Positions 50,645 to 52,608 of a stretch of 52,608 bases of DNA are shown here, piece by piece. The DNA is from Phycisphaeraceae bacterium. GTDB lineage: Bacteria; Planctomycetota; Phycisphaerae; Phycisphaerales; Phycisphaeraceae. Within the stretch, counting starts at the first letter, position 1; each line of letters starts with the position of its first letter. Below the pieces are notes generated by a model. It was not told the DNA's origin and did no database searches. It worked only from the letters and a program-made list of their open reading frames with translations. The DNA lies in assembly GCA_028284155.1 (NCBI GenBank), contig JANQSF010000148.1, forward strand, positions 1 to 52,608, read 5' to 3'. The translations under genes were made by a program, and so were the position numbers.

Positions 50645-52180
50645 TCATGCGGCCGATCGTCGCCGACGCATCGCCAAACCGGCGATGCCGAGCAGCGCGA
50701 GCGTCGCGGTGGCGGGCTCGGGGACGGCGGCCAACGGCGTGCCGTCCAGGATCACGCCCATGAAACGGGAACGCGAGCCGTCGCGGTCCTGGTGCGTGTA
50801 GTTGTACGAGATCTCCGTGTAAAGACCGCCGGGATTCTCGAAGACGAAGTCCGTGATCCAGCCGAAGTTTCGGTTGATGCCGTTGGTGTCCTGGCTGTCG
50901 AAGGCCATCAGGTCCGGCTGACCCGGGCCAGTCATGACCACCGAAAGCGTCCACTGGTTCACGAACGTGCCGTGCGGGAAATAGATCACGCCGGACTCGA
51001 GGCCGGAGATGTCGATCGTGCCGTCGACCTCGGCCGCGCGGGCGAAGGTGTTGGCGGCTCCGGCGACGCCGGTGGGGTTGTGGTCTTTCGTCGTCGTGAA
51101 CTCGTTGCCCGACGTCATCGGGTCGGACGTGGTCCACACATTGGCCCAGTTTTCACCACTGCCATGAACATTCGCGGCCGGGGCGGTGGGGGTCGGGATT
51201 CGGCCTTCCGCGCCCATGGCGTAGGTGGTCAGCGCGCTGCCCGTGCCGGCGTTGCCCACGAAGTTGTAGTCCAACACCGTGCCGTCACCCAGGATGTTTA
51301 GGAAAGAAGGCGCGCCGGGCTCAACACCGCCCTGCCCGCGGTCGTTGTAACTCGCCTGGCCGGGGAAGACAGAGATGTCGAAGTTCGCGTTGTTTTCCGA
51401 AACCAGCACACGGTCGCCGAGGGTTAAGGTCGCCGGCGGCGGAGCGCCGGGATCAAACGGCGCGAACGCCGCGGCGATGGTGACCGTGCCGTCCGTGCTG
51501 CCACCGGTGAACGCGTAGGTTGCGTTGCCGGCCGCCACGTTGTTCGTGATGCTGACGACGTGGCCGGCCCAGTTGTTGCCCGCTTCGAGCGCGGCGATTT
51601 CTGTCGCCGGGGCCACGGCGTCCACGACGTTCACGTTGGCCGTGTTGCCATTACCACCCATGCCGTGCGAGGCCACGACAAACGAGTTGTTAACTGTTGC
51701 CAAGAGGTCCACCGACTTGAGGTTGGGAGCGGAGACGGCGGTCGCGCTGACGCCGGGCGCCGTGCCCGACAGACCTAACACGGTGAAGACATAGTTGTTG
51801 CCGTTACCGTTGACGCTCGCGCCGAGTGTGCCCGAAACGTGGGCAGCGCCGGGATTGTCCAAGTACCAGATGTCCGCCGCGGTGGCGTCGTTGGACGGGT
51901 TCGGCCCGATGGGTTGGCGATTCACCGCCTGCGTCAACAACACGCCGTCATACGTGATGCTGTTGATGTCGCCACCGGCGTTATTTGGGAAGTTGTGCTC
52001 GCCGGTGGCCACGACGACCAACTTGTCGGAGCCACTGGCATCGAACATCGCGCCGTTGAAGGCGGAGTTCGGCTGAAAACTCGCCGTGCCATCGAATGTG
52101 ATGGCCGACGCCCGGCCGGAAGCGACCAGCAGCAAGGCCGCGATGGCCGTGACGATCAACATACGAGGGGTCGACTTCAT
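50645..52180 (-). CDS. PEP-CTERM surface protein, distinct N-terminal architecture
   Basis: A 511-residue secreted protein. Signal peptide MLIVTAIAALLLVASGRASA. Residues about 28-245 form a beta-rich domain with GSDKLVVVATGEHN, ITYDGVLLTQAV and NSFVVASHGMGGNG, and residues 250-475 a second region (LVSENNANFDISVFPG, later GTIDISGLESGVIYFPHGTFVN). It lacks the shared module of the other two. It ends VPEPATATLALLGIAGLA plus MRRRRSAA, a standard PEP-CTERM signal. The start ATG 52180 has the same GGAGAGACGGAC leader as the next gene. First of the three; it diverges from the partial gene at the right edge. Confidence 0.9.
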   Translation of the reverse strand: MKSTPRMLIVTAIAALLLVASGRASAITFDGTASFQPNSAFNGAMFDASGSDKLVVVATGEHNFPNNAGGDINSITYDGVLLTQAVNRQPIGPNPSNDATAADIWYLDNPGAAHVSGTLGASVNGNGNNYVFTVLGLSGTAPGVSATAVSAPNLKSVDLLATVNNSFVVASHGMGGNGNTANVNVVDAVAPATEIAALEAGNNWAGHVVSITNNVAAGNATYAFTGGSTDGTVTIAAAFAPFDPGAPPPATLTLGDRVLVSENNANFDISVFPGQASYNDRGQGGVEPGAPSFLNILGDGTVLDYNFVGNAGTGSALTTYAMGAEGRIPTPTAPAANVHGSGENWANVWTTSDPMTSGNEFTTTKDHNPTGVAGAANTFARAAEVDGTIDISGLESGVIYFPHGTFVNQWTLSVVMTGPGQPDLMAFDSQDTNGINRNFGWITDFVFENPGGLYTEISYNYTHQDRDGSRSRFMGVILDGTPLAAVPEPATATLALLGIAGLAMRRRRSAA

Positions 52181-52402
52181 GTCCGTCTCTCCAATTCAAG
52201 AGTTCCGATTCACATCTCGCCTGCCGCGAGCCACGTCGGTCGCTCACGGCCCGGTTGACCTTGGGGATTCACACCTCACTGCCAATGAACATTAGCGTTT
52301 GCTAACCAAGGGGAGCGAATATGTGAAGCTCAAGTTACGCATATCATGCGACGATCTACAAGTGCACAGATACCCCATTTTCACACGATCGTCCTCCCGG
52401 CC

Positions 52403-52608
52403 ATGCCCAAACCCGTCCGCATCGCCATCCCGATCGACATGGATTGGCCGCTGAAGCGGCTTCACGGGCCGTTTTCCGGCATCGAGGAGGACGCCCTCGA
52501 CCACGCCCGGCTCTGGGAGCTGCTGCCCGACGAGTTGCCCGGACTCCGGGGCCGACCGCGCGTAGTGGGATACTTTGGCGTGTCGGATTTGTGCCACGGC
52601 CGTGTGGG
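52403..52608 (+). CDS. Start of a possible XylR-like transcriptional regulator, cut by the window edge
   Basis: An open frame from ATG 52403 to the last base (about 68 residues seen) reads MPKPVRIAIPIDMDWPLKRLHGP and continues with a strand VVGYFGVSDLCHG. The opening resembles the periplasmic-binding-type sensor domain of XylR-like AraC/LacI regulators, where IPIDMDWPLKRHH-like starts are common. It diverges from the PEP-CTERM genes, so a local regulator is plausible. No Shine-Dalgarno is obvious, and the last bases (52591-52605) match the CGTGCCACGG repeat core, perhaps by chance or because a repeat begins. The overlapping minus-strand frame is less convincing. Confidence 0.5.
   Translation, partial: MPKPVRIAIPIDMDWPLKRLHGPFSGIEEDALDHARLWELLPDELPGLRGRPRVVGYFGVSDLCHGRV

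Noticed and set aside
52292..52597. Minus-strand open frame at the right edge
   Set aside because: No recognisable pattern; the plus-strand frame from 52403 resembles a sensor domain and diverges properly from the PEP-CTERM genes.

Overview
The window is GC-rich bacterial chromosome and almost certainly comes from a planctomycete, probably of the Phycisphaerae type. Markers of that group are PEP-CTERM surface proteins ending in VPEPATATLALLGIAGLA-MRRRR, DUF1501, DUF1552, DUF1592-type and DUF1080 proteins, several sialate-O-acetylesterase-like enzymes, and intergenic spaces full of short palindromic repeats. I assign 47 genes. I see no rRNA, tRNA, CRISPR array, integrase, transposase or replication origin.

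Layout. 1-5.4 kb: the 3' part of a large TPR-like protein, two Dabb-domain proteins (one a lipoprotein), a small Cys/His protein, and a trio of small membrane-associated genes resembling yqjD/yqjE. 5.7-7.1 kb: atpD (F1 beta) standing alone with its own terminator. 7.5-17.2 kb: a surface-polysaccharide locus with an XrtA/PEP-CTERM-type deacetylase, a Wzm/Wzt-type ABC exporter, three sulfotransferase-like genes and three family-2 glycosyltransferases. The third sulfotransferase sits between inverted copies of one repeat. 17.4-24 kb: metG with a codon-usage mosaic, a 0.9-kb repeat island, DUF1294 and DUF1501 genes, and a few small genes of unknown function. 24.1-33.6 kb: an ion-homeostasis block (nhaD-like antiporter and universal stress protein on the minus strand, diverging from a complete seven-gene mrpABCDEFG operon). 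33.7-36.8 kb: HIT hydrolase, phosphoesterase, TPR and DUF1080 genes among many repeats. 36.8-47.2 kb: DUF1552 and DUF1592-type genes and three SASA-family esterases, one a multi-domain fusion. 47.4-52.2 kb: three PEP-CTERM surface proteins, two sharing a C-terminal module. The window ends inside a divergent gene that may encode a XylR-like regulator.

How it fits together. The exporter locus would build and sulfate an extracellular glycan. The DUF1501/1552/1592, DUF1080 and esterase genes fit secreted turnover of acetylated, perhaps sulfated, polysaccharides. The PEP-CTERM proteins would be sorted by an exosortase encoded elsewhere. The Na+/H+ antiporters fit a marine or saline habitat. The least explained features are the mobile-looking palindromic elements (a 119-bp element in three equal-length copies, a 0.3-0.45 kb repeat, and nested insertions), the shared C-terminal surface module, and the esterase fusion.
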